A DNA stretch of 64,000 nucleotides from Euphorbia lathyris (GCF_963576675.1 NC_088913.1:80599001-80663000), one strand, 5' to 3'; positions 45,732-60,035 are shown, counted from the stretch's first letter. Notes: generated by a model not told the origin, from the sequence alone. Made by a program: numbers and translations.

Positions 45732-46579
45732 AGCTTAATACATCACCAGCTCCCTAAACTTGTCCATAATAGTAAATTGGCTCCCTGAACTTTATAAGTG
45801 TCTCACTAGCTCCCTAAACTTGCTTATTTCGTATCACCAGCTCCCTAACTTGTCCATAAAAATTTCTTAGCTCCATGAACTTTGCAAGTGTCTCACCAGC
45901 TCCCTAAAATTGCTTATTCCGTAACAACTAAATACAAAAATCATAATACTAACTCGGATTAAGGTGCAAAAATACCCTTAACGTTTTGGATAAGGAATAT
46001 TTTTATCCAGAACCTCTAAAATGGTTCAATTTTACCCCTAACATTAGTAGCCAAAAGCAAATTTTTAAATTTGGTGGATTTTTTGAATTTTTTTTGTCCA
46101 ATTCGTACAAAAGTCGGTACATTTTTATTTTTAGTTTTTTCACATCCCAACATATATTTGTGATTTATTACTAATAAAATGACGCACATGTGAAGTGTAG
46201 ATGACAAGATTCATGACCGAGAAGACAGTTTGATGAATTATTTCTCAAATTAACCCAATTTATCAATGTTAGGGGTAAAATTGCACCATTTTAGACGTTA
46301 GGCGTAAAATTACTCCTAGCCCAAAACATTACGGGTATTTTTGCACCTTAATCCGAGTTATTATTATGGTTTTTGTATTTAGTTGATACAGAATAAACAA
46401 GTTTAAGGAGCTGGTGAGACACTTGCAAAGTTCAGGAAGCTAATCAATTTTTATGGACAAGTTTAGGGAGTTAGTGATACGAAATAAACAAGTTTAGGGA
46501 GCTGGTGAGACAGTTACAAAGTTCAGAGAACCAATCTATTATTATGGACAAGTTCAGGGAGCTAGTGATGTATTAAGCC
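45732..46579. mobile_element. MULE-type MITE with long inverted arms, unit 2
   Basis: Counterpart of 15177-16024. Confidence 0.8.
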
Positions 46580-46588
46580 TTTAAAATG

Positions 46589-47440
46589 AGACGAGATCAA
46601 ACACAAATTTTAGCTCGAACAAAGCTCGAAGCTCATCTCGAGCTCGTTAATATTATGACGAGTCGAGAGCTTGAGCATGCTAAAGCTTGCTCTGCTCGAT
46701 TACATCCCTATTCGTAAGAAGTTCCTTTTGTATGAGCGTCGTGGGCAACCTCTGGGTTGAGGCATTTGACTTGAGAGGTTAGGCATTTTTCGATAATGAT
46801 ATTATAGAGATATAAATAATGTTAAAGAATAAACATGTTTTGTGTAAAATAAAAATGATAATTTTATCAATATCAAATAATTACAAACAATTGTTCATAA
46901 AAATTTTCAAAATTCGTTAAAATATCTGAAACGTAGTTGTTTCGATAAAAAAAAATCTAAACACTATTGTTTTTTAAGTCTAACTAAACACTATATTTTC
47001 TATGATTTAGAATAAAATGTTAAACATTGTTTCGAAAAGTTGAAACAAACATCTCTAAATATACACATCGCTTGAAACGTAATAATTAAATTTGCCCGTA
47101 TCTCAAAAAAAAATATAAACTAAATGCTTGCTTTCTATTATTAGGCATTTTACGACTTTATGTAGTCCTTTTTTGAAAAAGACAATTTACAATTAATGTT
47201 GTATTCAACGATTTTGGTAAAAAAAAAAAACAAAGAAATTCATGTAAAATTATTTAAGGGTAAAATAGTATTCTTAAGAAGCAAAAAAACCATTCTATCC
47301 CTTCTATCCTTAAATTTTGATCCAAATGGTTTTACCGATTGTATTTATAGTAATATGTTTTGTAAGTTGATATTACAACCCACTTTAATAAATTACACAT
47401 TTTTCAAGAGTGTCATGGATGGGTAATACCTATTAAAAAA
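46589..47440. other. Gene-free stretch, unit 2
   Basis: Counterpart of 16034-16885; nothing coding supported. Confidence 0.5.
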
Positions 47441-47442
47441 TA

Positions 47443-47705
47443 CTCCCTCCGTTCCATAATATTTGTCGTTCTAGAGAAATTTTTTTGTTCCATAATATTT
47501 GACGTTTTGATTCAATCAATGCATATTAATTGATGTTTTACCAAATATGCCCTTATTTAAATTGTATTTTTACTTTAGGAATAGATAACAATTAATTAAT
47601 GGATGCAATTAATACAAGGGTAACAAAGTCTTTTAGTTAATATAATTGCATTTCTTAATTCTTGTGCATTAACCTTAAAAGATAAATATTATGGAACAGA
47701 TGGGG
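47443..47705. mobile_element. Stowaway MITE, 263 bp, unit 2
   Basis: Same termini and TA flanks as 16888-17150. Confidence 0.9.
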
Positions 47706-47774
47706 TAATCATATATATATATATATATAAACAAAAAAAATTAATTAAGCTACTTTATAAGTAAACATTATTAT

Positions 47775-47893
47775 TCGATCCCCCACAACGGCGATTGGGA
47801 GGGGTTTAAATACCGTAATCCTTGGACCCGCTCCGAATCCGGATTAGTCGGTCCAATGTGGTTCGGAGTACCGGATGGTTTAACCAAAAAATT
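47775..47893 (+). mobile_element. 5'-truncated SINE, 119 bp, unit 2
   Basis: Same 16-bp duplication (47759-47774 and 47894-47909) as in unit 1. Confidence 0.8.
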
Positions 47894-48063
47894 AAGTAAA
47901 CATTATTATGGTAGAAATTATAGTACATTAGCATATCAAAAAATATAGATCTTAACCTATAGTATAAGTTATATAAATATAAATGGACAGAGGATGATTT
48001 GAAGATGCTACAAACTAACGTTTCGGCTATAAATATGTTTCATTGTGCTTTAGATGTTATAGA

Positions 48064-48885
48064 ATATAACAACTTATGAGGGTATCCCTCCCTCAACAAC
48101 GAGTCCGGAGCCCAAAGACAAGGACTGTGGAGAGCCACCCGAGGAAGACGAGGGCAACGACAACTAACAGAACACGCGGAGCGTGCCTACTAGGGCGCGG
48201 AGCGTGAAGAGCTCAGATTTCGAAGGAAAGTCCAGAAGCTCATGCATGCGGGGCGTGCCTCCAGCTTTCGAAGAGAATTCTGTATAGGAGGTCAAGTACG
48301 CGGACGTACTTCCTGAGACGCGGCGCGTGAAAGCCGCCAACGAGAGCCTCCAAGTCCAGAAGCTCAACCACGCGGGGCGTGGTGAGGGTTACGCGCGGCG
48401 TGCCAACCAGCCTAAAGAATGCTTCCTCTCCAAGTTCTTGTTGTTGGGGAACCACTTCTGCCTCATACGAATTTACTGTTTTGCCACTTCCCTTTATTTA
48501 CTGAACTGCCATTACTACTTTCTTCCCTATTTTGCCCCTATCAATGATGTTATATTAGAAATCCTATTTAAGGGCTTTTAGTCTTTTCCTTCAAAATTAG
48601 ATGGAGTATATAAGCTCCTTATTTTGTAATGTTCAACAACTTTTGATGAATTAAACACTATAGCCTCTATTGGAGTTTGGGATTTCTATCCTTGGTTATT
48701 CCAACCTTCTAGTTTAGCTAGAGAAGATTTGTATTCTTTGTGAGTTTAAGATTAAAACTTTTAACCCGACTTCAATCTATATCAACAAGATCTCAGGTTG
48801 TGAAACAACCCAGAAGATCTAGAACAAGCTAGAGGTGACCTATGAAGGCACCTGCAAGGTAAAAAAGTCAATCAAAATATAAGAC
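48064..48885 (+). mobile_element. GC-rich LTR-like fragment with hairpin cluster, unit 2
   Basis: Counterpart of 17509-18330 with all seven CGCGGNGCGTG variants retained. Confidence 0.5.
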
Positions 48886-50520
48886 TCTATGAGCTGTTTG
48901 AGATTATTATAATTAAAAATTATGTAAATATTTTTTAGGTAGGTTTTAATAGATTGACTTGAGATTTGATTTTTAAGTCCGAACTAAGTCCAGTCCAACT
49001 CGGACTCGACTAAATTAATAGTAGACTGAATTGAGTTTGGACTGAGTATTTTTACATGAAAGTCCGATAGACCCGCCTCAACTCGATCCGTGGACAGCCG
49101 GAAAGAAAAGAAAAAACACAAACAGCGTCAAACATCCGTTAAGAAAGTGAAGAAAGTAAACAAACGGGGACCACTGTTCTGTAAAAAGAGATGCGATGCT
49201 ATTTCTTTTTTCTTTTTTAATTTCTCAATGTAAGTTGTGTTGTACATTTACATTAACACCTCATTTTTTTCTCTTTTTTCTCTTTTCTGCCCTTTCCTTT
49301 TTGTTTTTGTTTTTCATTCCCTTTTCAGATCAGTGTTGTTGGGGTAAATTACATTTATGGCCATTGAACTTTATTAATTTTTACAGTAGGATCATTAAAC
49401 TTCAAAAAATAATATAAAAGTCATTTAATTTTACACTTTCCAACATTATAACCATTAAACGTCAATTAACACCTTAAAATGACATTTGACGACCTCAATA
49501 AAAAATTCAAAAATCGACGATATTCTAAATATCTTTAATTCTTTCAAATTTTCGTTTTCATGTTATTTAAGTGTTGTTTGGTTATGAGAGTAAATAAATT
49601 TTTATATAAAGAAAATTCAAAAATTTGTATTTTGGAAAATAAAAAATGTGATTATCGTTGTAAACAAATTTAATTCTTGAATATTTTTATTTTGAGGTCG
49701 TTAACTGTTATTTTAAGACATTAATTAGTTAAAGTTTAAATGACTTTTATGAGATAAATTACACCAATAGCTACTGAATTTTATTCTTTTTCACGGTATG
49801 ATCACTAAACTTCAATACGTAACATAAAAATCACTCAACTTTACCATTTCTAACATTATTGTCACTAAAATTTAATTAATGTGTCAAAATGACTGTTGAT
49901 TATATCAAAATAATAATAAAAAAAACTTAAGAATTAACGATATTCTAAGTAACTTTAATTCTTCAAAATTTTTGTTTTGGGATTATTTAAGATTTATTTG
50001 GTTAGAAGAGAAAATGAATTTTTAGAGAGCTAAAAAATAGTGATTTTAGAAAATAAAAAATATGGTTTTATGGTAAATGTAATTCTAAACAACTTTAATT
50101 CTTGAGCATATCTATTTTTAGATCGTTAAAGGTCATTTAGTATAAAATTGAGTGATTTTTATGTTAAATTTTGAGGGATAAGGTATAAAAAATACCCCTA
50201 ATATTTATAACCATGAGCAATTTTACCTCTAACGTCTAAAATGATATAATTTTACTCCTAAGCAATTTTACCTCTAACATTAATAAGTTTTGCCAATTTT
50301 AGACATTATTGTAAAATACAAATATTTTGTTCTTTATTCTACACCAATTACATATCAGTTCGTTTTTATATAAAAAAATCATATATTCTGCGATTTAATA
50401 ATAGAATTTGAGGTTAATATTTATTAATTCGGTGAAATATTTTGATTTTTTTTGTCCAATTCGTAAATATAGACAGTATATTTTTTAATTTTTTTCCACA
50501 TCTAATCATATCTTTATGAT
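48886..50520. repeat. Gene-free MITE-like repeats, unit 2
   Basis: Counterpart of 18331-19960: CT-rich tract, two tandem ~415-bp modules (about 49343-50175) and the dispersed 'caattttacctctaac' repeat. Confidence 0.55.
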
Positions 50521-51499
50521 ATGAAAATTTTTGAGACCAAAGAAAAGTCCGAAGACAAGAAACAAAAATCAATAGTGCTAAAGGCTGACTCATCATAAGA
50601 AAACACTATTGATGATGAAGAAATGACAATGTTCACTGGCAATATGAAGCAGATGTTCATAAAGAACGATCAATATAAAAAGTCGTTCAAGAGGTCTAGC
50701 AGACCCAAAAGAGAACAAAGTGATAGTAAGTTCAGAAAGGAACCTTCAAAGCCTATCACCTGTTGTGAATGTCATCAGTCAGGGCACATCAAGTCAAACT
50801 CCAACTTTGAAAAAGGAAAAAAAAGCATGGCAAAAAGTCTATAGTAGCTACATAGAGTGACAACGATGACTCATCGTCCTCTGAACATGAAGTTGCGAGA
50901 CAGCCGACATATGCTTTATGGCTGTGGAGACAGAAAAGCCAAGAGCTGCTAAAGAAGTTGAAATTTTCAATGCCTCTGACAATGACGATCAGAATGTTGA
51001 GGTAATTTCTCTTCATATCTTCCGAAATGAAATGATTAATGTCTTATGTGATGTCTATGCACTTGTAAATAAGTGCAATAAAAAGAGAATGACATTAGGA
51101 AGAAAATGTGATGAAGTTGAGGAAGTAAAACTTGGAGACATATGATATCTTCTTCAAGACAATACTAGGCAAGTTGAAAATCTTAAAACTATGAATAAGT
51201 ATGTCACAGAAGTCCAAGAGGAGTCCAAAACCCTCCGAAAGGACATCACATCAATTAAGGGTCATATGACTCCAAAACAATATAGCCACCATCAACAACA
51301 CTTTGGAGGTTACGCCTCCAATGGGAAAGGATGGAAAAATAGATCAGGAGCTTGTTGTAGCTTTTGTGGAAAAAACGTCCATGTCACGAATATGTGTTGG
51401 CACAAGAATGGCTACTATGATAAAGAAGATATAAATATTAACTTTTTCTCTCGTAAAAAACATGTAAATAACCTCAAACCTAAAAAGTTGAAGAATTAA
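50521..51499 (+). pseudogene. Ty1/copia gag remnant, unit 2
   Basis: Counterpart of 19966-20944, with the same stops and frameshift and the same damaged first and intact second knuckle. Confidence 0.8.
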
Positions 51500-51540
51500 A
51501 GTTGATTAAATTATCATTTAATTCTTAAAAATTTTCATTT

Positions 51541-52071
51541 GGGTAATTAATTTATTAGTCCCTATATTTTGACAAAACACACTGTTTAGTCCGTGTATTT
51601 TCAAAAACACATGGTAAGGTCCCTAACCTTTTTCTTAGTGAACTGTTTAGTCCTTCCGTCTATTTGTTAGATTTTTTTTACCGTTTATGACTTCGAAAAT
51701 GACTAAATTACTCTTTACTATTTACCTTCAAATTTCAGAAGTGGAAATCCAATTTAGAAGAAGAAGCTATTTGTATGGAGAATAAGAAAAAGAACAGACC
51801 CAATGCTTACGAATTTGAACGATTAAGAAGAAAATCAAGAAGAAGAATACTCAAAGTTGATTTCAGATGCATTAGAGTTTAATGGAAAGGAAAATAAAGG
51901 AAAAGAAGAACGCAAATCCAAATTGACTAACAGAATCTTCATTAGAGTCTAACGGCAGTGACTAAACAGTTCACCGAGAAAAACGTTAGGGACTTTACCG
52001 TGTATTTTTAAAAATACAGAGACTAAACAGTGTGTTTTGTCAAAATATAGGGACTAATAAATTAATTACCC
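51541..52071. mobile_element. MULE-type MITE, 531 bp, unit 2
   Basis: Same TTTTCATTT duplication as unit 1. It lies within the unit-start-like repeat 51451-52245. Confidence 0.92.
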
Positions 52072-52349
52072 TTTTCATTTTGAGGTCATTATCGGTAAGA
52101 TTTAGAAAAATAAAATTTAGAAAAATTTAAAAAGTTGCTGTCATTCTCTATTTTTTTTTTTGCATACTCAGTTTATAATAAATGTCCTATTTTCATAAAT
52201 AATTGAAGATGTCAAATTTTCATATATATATATATATATATATATAAACAAACAGTACTATTTTCGATTTTAAGCGGCTATGTGGGGTTTAGGCAGTCCA
52301 AACAGTATTATTTTTGTATATTGCATATTGTGATAAGTAATTATTAAGG

Positions 52350-52665
52350 ATAAGCTACAAAAATGCCATAACGTTTATAGTAATGAGTAATTTTACTTCT
52401 AACATTGAAAGTGATGCAATTTTACTCCTAAGGTCGGCAATGAATAACAAATTTACTCTAACGTTATCAAGTTGGGTCGATTTGAGAAATAATTCATCAA
52501 TCTGTCTTCTCGGTAATGAATCTTCACATGTAAGTAATTTTTATCACTCATTAGTAAAAGATCATAAACATATGATTATACGTGAAAACAAAATTAAAAA
52601 AAAATTAAAAATATACTGTCTATTGTACGAGTTGGACCAAAAAATTCAAATTTTTTTACGGGATT
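52350..52665. repeat. Dispersed 'taatttta...ctaac' repeat, unit 2
   Basis: Counterpart of 21795-22110. Confidence 0.65.
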
Positions 52666-52933
52666 TATAAATATTAATCCTTCAATTCTGTTGAAGCAAT
52701 CTACTTTTGGAGGAGAGATTTAAGCTTATACTTTTGACGAGATTCTATTCCCAGCCCATCACAAACGTCTGTCTCAAAAAACGTAAACAAAATCTACGTC
52801 AGTCGATATAACCACGATTGTAATCCGTCATATATTTCTAAGATGATTTAATGACGGAAATATGTGATTTAGATGGAATATTTCCGTCACAGTTTGACTG
52901 TTTCCTAGTGGCGGCAATTCATTCAATTTCCTA

Positions 52934-54418
52934 GTAACGTAACGTAACGTAACGTAACGAAACGTAACGAAACGTAACGTAACGTAACGTAACTTCGAGT
53001 ATTGTAGCATAATTTAACGTAACTCTGACTTAACGTAACTTAGAGTATCGTAGCATAATTTAACGTAACGTAACTTACAGTATCGTAGCATTATTTAACG
53101 TAACGTAACTTAGAGTATCGTAGCATAATTTAACGTAACGTAACATAACGTAACATAACATAATATAACATAACATAATGTAATGTAACGTCATGAAACA
53201 TAACAGCACATAATGTACTATAACGTAACATAATGTAATATGATATAATATAATGTAATCTAGAATAACGTAACGTAACGTAACGTAACGTAACGTAACG
53301 TAACGTAACGTAACGTAACGTAACGTAACGTAACGTAACGTAACGTAACGTAACGTAACGTAACGTAACGTAACGGAACGGAACGTAACGTAACGTAACG
53401 TAACGTAACGTAACGTAACGTAACTTATAGTACCGTAGAATAATTTAACGTAACATAACATAACATAACATAAAGTAATGTAATGTAATGTCACATAATG
53501 TAACAAAACATAACATAAAGTAATGTAATGTAACGTCTCATAATTTACTATCACGTAATGTAACATAACATAATGTAAGGCAACTCAGAGTAACAAAACT
53601 TAGAGACGTAGCGTAACTCAGAGTAACATAACGTAACTCAGAGTAACGTAACGTAACGTAACGTAACGTAACGTAACGTAACGTAACGTAACGTAACGTA
53701 ACGTCGCGTAACGTAACGTAACGTAACGTAACGTAACGTAACGTAACGTAACGTAACTTCGAGTATTGTAGCATAATTTAACGTAACTCTGAGTTAACGT
53801 AACTTAGAGTATCGTAGCATAATTTAACGTAACGTAACTTACAGTATCGTAGCATTATTTAACGTAACGTAACTTAGAGTATCGTAGCATAATTTAACGT
53901 AACGTAACATAACGTAACATAACATAATATAACATAACATAATGTAATGTAACGTCATGAAACATAACAGCACATAATGTACTATAACGTAACATAATGT
54001 AACATGATATAATATAATGTAATCTAGAATAACGTAACGTAACGTAACGTAACGTAACGTAACGTAACGTAACGTAACGTAACGTAACGTAACGTAACGT
54101 AACGTAACGTAACGTAATGTAACTTATAGTACCGTAGAATAATTTAACGTAACATAACATAACATAACATAAAGTAATGTAATGTAATGTCACATAATGT
54201 AACAAAACATAACATAAAGTAATGTAATGTAACGTCTCATAATTTACTATCACGTAATGTAACATAACATAATGTAAGGCAACTCAGAGTAACAAAACTT
54301 AGAGACGTAGCGTAACTCAGAGTAACATAACGTAACTCAGAGTAACGTAACGTAACGTAACGTAACGTAACGTAACGTAACGTAACGTCGCGTAATTTAA
54401 AGTAACATTACGTAACAA
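52934..54418. repeat. Higher-order TAACG satellite, unit 2
   Basis: Counterpart of 22379-23843, net 20 bp longer. It includes an extra 'ggaacggaac' variant near 53375, so pentamer number has changed since the duplication. Confidence 0.93.
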
Positions 54419-54619
54419 AATCAGTTTGAACTGTCTTTGTTAGCGATTAATTTCAAAGTACTTATTTATCAATTTTTAAACCACCTAATTTGAAAATGGC
54501 TAAAAAAGAAATAATTTATTTTTGTAATTTCCCTTTTATTATAAGTATAAAGTTCTTTTTAAAGAATATTTGAAATATAAAGTTTAATGTATTTTGATGA
54601 TTGAGAGGAAAAGGTATCG

Positions 54620-55130
54620 AATAAGTAAAATGGGCTGGTGTGGTATTTGATGGAATAAGTCGAAGAACAAAAGATGCTGTTTTTTCTAATTGGTTTGGAG
54701 TTCAAAGTTTGGAGCTGCTAACTTTAATTTACAACATGTTGAATCTACTTCTAATTTTTGGAATGTGGTGATGTTTTTATCCTCAATTTGGTGCTGCTAA
54801 CCACCTTCCAAAAAATATTGATGCTGCTCCAAATTTGTGATGTGAAGCTGATGTTTTAAGTTATCAAAATGGAGTTGTTGCTACTATGGTTAATTTGAAT
54901 GAACAGATCGCGGATGTTTCTAAATGTTATTTTTGGTTGCCTCTTCCAATTAACATTTATAAATTAAGCTGTGATGCTTCATTCACAGTTAAATCATTTG
55001 AAGGCTCTTTCGGTATGGTTGTTAGAGATTTTAATGGTTTAGTCTCAATATCCGGTGGGGGGCCAATTGGAAAAGCTATGTCAGTTTTACATGCTGAGCT
55101 ATTAGCAATTTTAAATTCCCTGTGTAACGT
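54620..55130 (+). pseudogene. LINE RNase H fragment, unit 2
   Basis: Counterpart of 24045-24555, again running directly into TAACG repeats. Confidence 0.75.
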
Positions 55131-55596
55131 AACGTAATGTAAGTTAGAGTAATATAACGTAATATAACTTATTTTTATAATTTCTTTATAAAGTTCTGTT
55201 TAAAGAATATTTGATTATAAAATTTAATATATTTTGTTTTTTTATAGGGTTTAATAATTTTGTTCATCGAATGGAAAAGGCATCGGACAAGTAAAAGTTA
55301 TATAATTATCTAAATGTATTCAATAATTAAAATAAATAATTATTTAAATATTAAAAAATAATTAAAATAATTAATTTACCAAGGAATTAATTATCATTTG
55401 ATAACTAATATATCAATCCAAATGGTAAACCATAACATAAATTAGTTATTGTTTATGAAAATAAAATAGCAAATATAAAAAGGATCAAAATAATATAGGG
55501 AAACATTTGTGTAAAATTTTAAGTTGTCTACCTAATTAGGGGTGGCAACATCCGTGGGTAATGTCAATTCCAATCCCAAATCCTTACCCGTTGCCA
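55131..55596. other. Gene-free AT-rich stretch, unit 2
   Basis: Counterpart of 24556-25021; nothing recognised. Confidence 0.6.
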
Positions 55597-55657
55597 TCCC
55601 TACGCCTAACCCATTCAATCTTCCCTCTCACTCTTTCATGTTTTTATCCCTTCTTAG

Positions 55658-56052
55658 CAGTGGCGAATACAGGATTATTCTTTCGGGTGGCAGATTTTAC
55701 ACGTGGTGTTTAAATTATTATTTTTGCTAAATCGGTGTCTAATAGAAAAAATTCGGATTTAGAAAATACCTAATAGGTGAAAAAAATTAGAAATTTAGAT
55801 TTAAGAAATGTCTGACAGGCCAAAAAAAAATTAGAAATTTGGATTTGGAAACGACCTAACATTTATAGAAGACCTAACAGGACTTTGGCTAATTTTTGAG
55901 TGCTAATTCAACACAGATCTAATATTCTTGAAAACAGGGAACCGGAACACCACAAGACCTCAAATTTTATGAAAACAAAGGACCGAAACTACTAGTGGTC
56001 ATAGTGGTTCTAGCAACGGGAGGGCCCGGTCCCCCTCGTGTCTCCACCCCTG
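55658..56052. mobile_element. hAT-like MITE, 395 bp, unit 2
   Basis: Counterpart of 25083-25477, inside the 73-bp tandem duplication (55597-56147). Confidence 0.65.
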
Positions 56053-56314
56053 CATCTTAGTGCTCAAAGTCGTCCCTACGCCTAACCCATTCAGTCTTTC
56101 TTGTCACTCTTTCATGTTTTTATCCCTTCTTAGTGCTCAAAGTCGTCTTATTCCTTCTTTCTCTTTACAACCACCCTGTTTTAATTTTTTTGTGATTTCA
56201 TATTTCTTTCTGTTTTTTTTTAATTTTCTATTTTTTCATATTTAATTTTGGATCTATCCTTCTATTATGCAGGGATGGGTTTATGGTTATTTAACATTGG
56301 AAAACCCTAACTAA

Positions 56315-56785
56315 TTCTTTTCTCTTGTTTCAGTTCCATGTGTAAAGAGAAGGTCGAGAACTTGAAGGTTGAGAATGTAAGGGGAACGTGGATGGTGATC
56401 GGATCCACATCAAAAACTTTATTCACAAGAGGATTCAGGTAGATCTACATCAAAATTTTATTCCCAAGATGGGTCAGGGCTTATCGATCTATTCTGATGT
56501 TGTGGTTGTTTCTAAACAGTTCTTGCTTTCATTGATTGAGAAGTCGAGGGATTGTTTGGCGGTTCGAGATGGTCAAAGGGATGATATTGAGACCGAGAAG
56601 CTTATGTTCAAGGTTTCATACAGTGTACATATAGTCTCATTAAGGTGGGATAGTAAGATTTTTAAAAGGAAGTCAAGATTAATTCTTGCTTTGTAGCTTT
56701 AATTTGAACTTTTTTATATTGCAGGGTGGAAAGAAAGATAGGTTGCAGGGGTGTTAATGGCCTGAGGAAAGCACCAAGATGTAGA
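56315..56785 (+). pseudogene. Unrecognised gene fragment, unit 2
   Basis: Counterpart of 25740-26210; the 102-codon ORF is at 56388-56696. Confidence 0.4.
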
Positions 56786-56955
56786 GATGGACTAGTTCGT
56801 CATACAAGAAATTAGAAACTTATCCAGAAATCTCAATGTGCAAACAATCAGCATGAATTCTAACCTTAATATTTGTTTCATCGTATAGTTTTTTAGTTAT
56901 TGAAATATTCTAAAAGAGTCTTTCTTCTTATATGGTGAATATTATAAAAAAAATA

Positions 56956-57496
56956 GAGAAAATTACGAAAAAAATGCATATGGTTTGTCAAATTTACAAA
57001 CAGAGTCACGTGGTTTAAAAGTTTACAAATAAAGGTTTGTGATATGTTTTATTTACAAAACAAAATATTACAATTACACAGTTAAGTTCTAATTACAACA
57101 AAAGATATTTTTATCTTAAAAAAATTTATTCTTACATATCACCAAAACACAACCAATCCCCGAAAAAACTTCCTAAATCGAAACAATAAATAATATGGTT
57201 ATAAATATTACGTTTTTTTACTAATCTGACAATATATGAACTAAATTGATATTTAAGTTCATTTACACAGTTGCAATTTGATTTTGGGATCTGTGTTTTG
57301 TCAATATATAAATGTAATTGAAAAAAAATATATTAAAAAAATGTTCTTATTGTCATCCATTACTTAAAAGTTTAGTTTTAAATTCTTTATTTTGTAAAAA
57401 AAAAACATACCACGTACCTCTATTTGCAAACTTTTAAACCACGAACCTCTATTTGCAAATAAGGCAAACCATGAGCATTTTTTTCGTACTTTACCC
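56956..57496. mobile_element. MULE-type MITE, 541 bp, unit 2
   Basis: Counterpart of 26381-26921 with AAAAAAATA duplications. Confidence 0.8.
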
Positions 57497-57505
57497 AAAA
57501 AAATA

Positions 57506-58115
57506 TTATTCATTTTCAACTACAAATTTAAAATTTATAGCTACAAACTGATTTTGCTATGTTATATTTTATTTAAAGCAATAAGTTTTCATTTTTGCTA
57601 CAAAATTAATTTCAAATCCGTAGATTCAAGTTTTAGCTATTTTTTTTGTAATCTTATTGCTGCTTATGGCTGCTTATATTAACATTGTGTTACAAGTTAA
57701 ATACTTGTGGCAGAAAGTTGAATTTTTCAGCTACAAACACTGTTAACAACTAATGTAAAATTTATCTTAAACTTTACTTTTTGTAGCTAATTACATTAAT
57801 GTTTAGCTACAAGTTAAATATTTTCATTGCAATAAATAATATCATTATATTTGTATTTTTATTTTATTTTTGTAGCTATATGTATCTGTTATTAGTTAGT
57901 AACCTAATTAATTACGTAGCTAAACCTTTAGCTACGCTACTTCTAGCTACGACAAGCTACGGAATATTTTATCATAGCTAAATCATTTTGTCATGGAAAT
58001 TTTTAGCCACAAATTTAGCCGTAGCTATAAATAATTTTTGTTTGCAAGACTGATAAATTTTTTATTACTCCACAAAAATGGTTTCCCAGAATAAACACTG
58101 GTACATCCCTTCACT
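57506..58115. other. 'agctac'-rich stretch where the units start to differ, unit 2
   Basis: Counterpart of 26931-27530. Differences begin at about 57619: a substitution, a T-run change and a 10-bp tandem gain ('tgctgcttat'). Confidence 0.6.
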
Positions 58116-58275
58116 CGAATGCTGTTTTGGTTTGAAGCGTGTATGATACAATATTTATGTTATCATGTGTTGAAATTTCACCAATTAACAGGTTGCCAGA
58201 ATTAAAAGTTGAATGATTTTATTGAAACAAATTTAAGATGAATGACCATTTTGAGATACTCATTAAAGTTCTAAT
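58116..58275. repeat. Left direct repeat around the pectinesterase, unit 2
   Basis: Counterpart of 27531-27690; its partner is at about 60779-60936. Confidence 0.7.
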
Positions 58276-58312
58276 AACTTAATAGTAATCTTTGTCGGAT
58301 CAATTTTACGAA

Positions 58313-58835
58313 ATTAATTTTTCGTACAAACCATTTGACATGTTTAACATTTATTTTTTCAACCAAATTTTTTAGGATGTTTTGTATTTTATAGATTGAA
58401 GATTTATAATTAAAATATTTTACTTATTAACGTTTCACATTTAATTTTTCATATAAACCATTTGACATGTTTAACATTTATTTTATCAACCAAATCATTT
58501 GGGATGTTTTGTATCAATTGTAGCTCATGCATGTTTATAGATTGAAGATTTATAATTAAAATATTTTAAAATTTCACATTTAATTTTCATACAAAGCATT
58601 TGGGATGTTTAACATTTATTTTCTCAATCAAACCATTTGGAATGTTTTGTATCAAATGTTGCTCATTCATGATTAAAGATTGAGGATTTGGAATAAAAAT
58701 ACTTTATTTTACTTATTAACATTTCACATTTAATTTTAAATGCAAACCATTTGGAATGTTTAACATTTATTTTTTTTTCAACCAAACCATTTGTGATGTT
58801 TTTGATTTAATTGTCCAAACAAACCATTTGAGTTG
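58313..58835. repeat. Degenerate minisatellite upstream of the pectinesterase, unit 2
   Basis: Counterpart of 27728-28250. Confidence 0.75.
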
Positions 58836-58977
58836 CCTAAAAAGATATCTAAAAATGTATAATTTTCCAAACTAACTTACTTGAAGATTTCCTATATATA
58901 TGTGTCATATACAAATGTAAGTTCTAAGAAATTTTTATACACATACATATCTATAACAACTTATCTTTGTAATTCTT

Positions 58978-60035
58978 ATGGAATTATTTCTTCAAAACAC
59001 ACTTTGCATTAGAATGACTACATTTCTATTTTTTCTTGCTATTTTTTCTTTTCGCTTAGGTGGTTCTATCACTTTCCTTACTCCCAACGTCATTGTAAGC
59101 AAGGACATCAATCTAGGCAACTACACCAGAATAAGCGACGCCATCGAAGCTGTCCCATCAAATGCCATACATCGTTTTGTTATATACATTAAGGAAGGTA
59201 AATATAACGAAAATATAGTTGTTCGAAAAGAAAAAGAAAATATTACGATTGTGGGTGATGGAAAGAATCGTACTATAATCTTTGGAAATTTCAGTCAAAA
59301 AGTAAACAAGACTATTCAGCAATAAGCTACTCTGAGAATTGATGGTAGTGGCTTTTTAGCAATTAATCTCACTGTGAGAAATATTGCAGGATCGGAAAAT
59401 GAGCAAGCTGTAGCAATTCATTCAAATTCACCATATTCTCCATTTTATCATGTTAGTATTGAAGGGTATCAAGACACGTTGTATATCCAGGCTGGTCCTC
59501 AATTTTTTCGTGAATGTGATATTTATGGAACAATAGATTTTATCTTTGGAGAAGGCCCTGCTACTTTTCAAAATTGTCAAATATTAGCATTAGCTAGACA
59601 GGGTCTAGGAGAAAAGGAAAATGCTATAACGGCAAATGGTTGCATAGATGAGGGAATTAAGAATAAGCCATGCGGCTTTGCTTTCCATCAGTGTAACATA
59701 GATGGTGATAAAGATTTATTACGGTCAAAATCACCAAGTCCGACTTATTTGGGGCGATCATGGAAAAACAAATCTACTGTTGTCTTTATGGAATCTTCCA
59801 TGACAGGAGTTATAAATTCAAAAGGTTGGTTGAAGTGGGATAAACACAATTTTGAAGACACGGTATTTTATGGAGAATATAAGAATTCAGGGAAAGGAGC
59901 AGTTCTTCAAAATCGGCCTGGAGTAAATTCTGTTATGAAAAAAAGAGTGCGGAAAAATATACTGTGTCAAAATTTCTAAAGGGTGAAGAATGGCTGCCAA
60001 ATCTTGATGTTCCATTTATTCCAGGATTGTTTTAA
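58978..60035 (+). pseudogene. Pectinesterase, in-frame stop plus 3' frameshift, unit 2
   Basis: Same frame as unit 1, with the shared TAA at codon 116 (59323-59325). It has further damage. A 6-bp in-frame duplication adds Leu-Ala after QILA. A net 9-bp loss removes three residues after LQNR. A one-base loss in an A-run near 59938-59944 shifts the frame, ending translation at 59979 and losing the WLP-containing C-terminus, whose original stop would be at 60033-60035. The active-site residues lie upstream of the shift and are unchanged. Confidence 0.9.
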
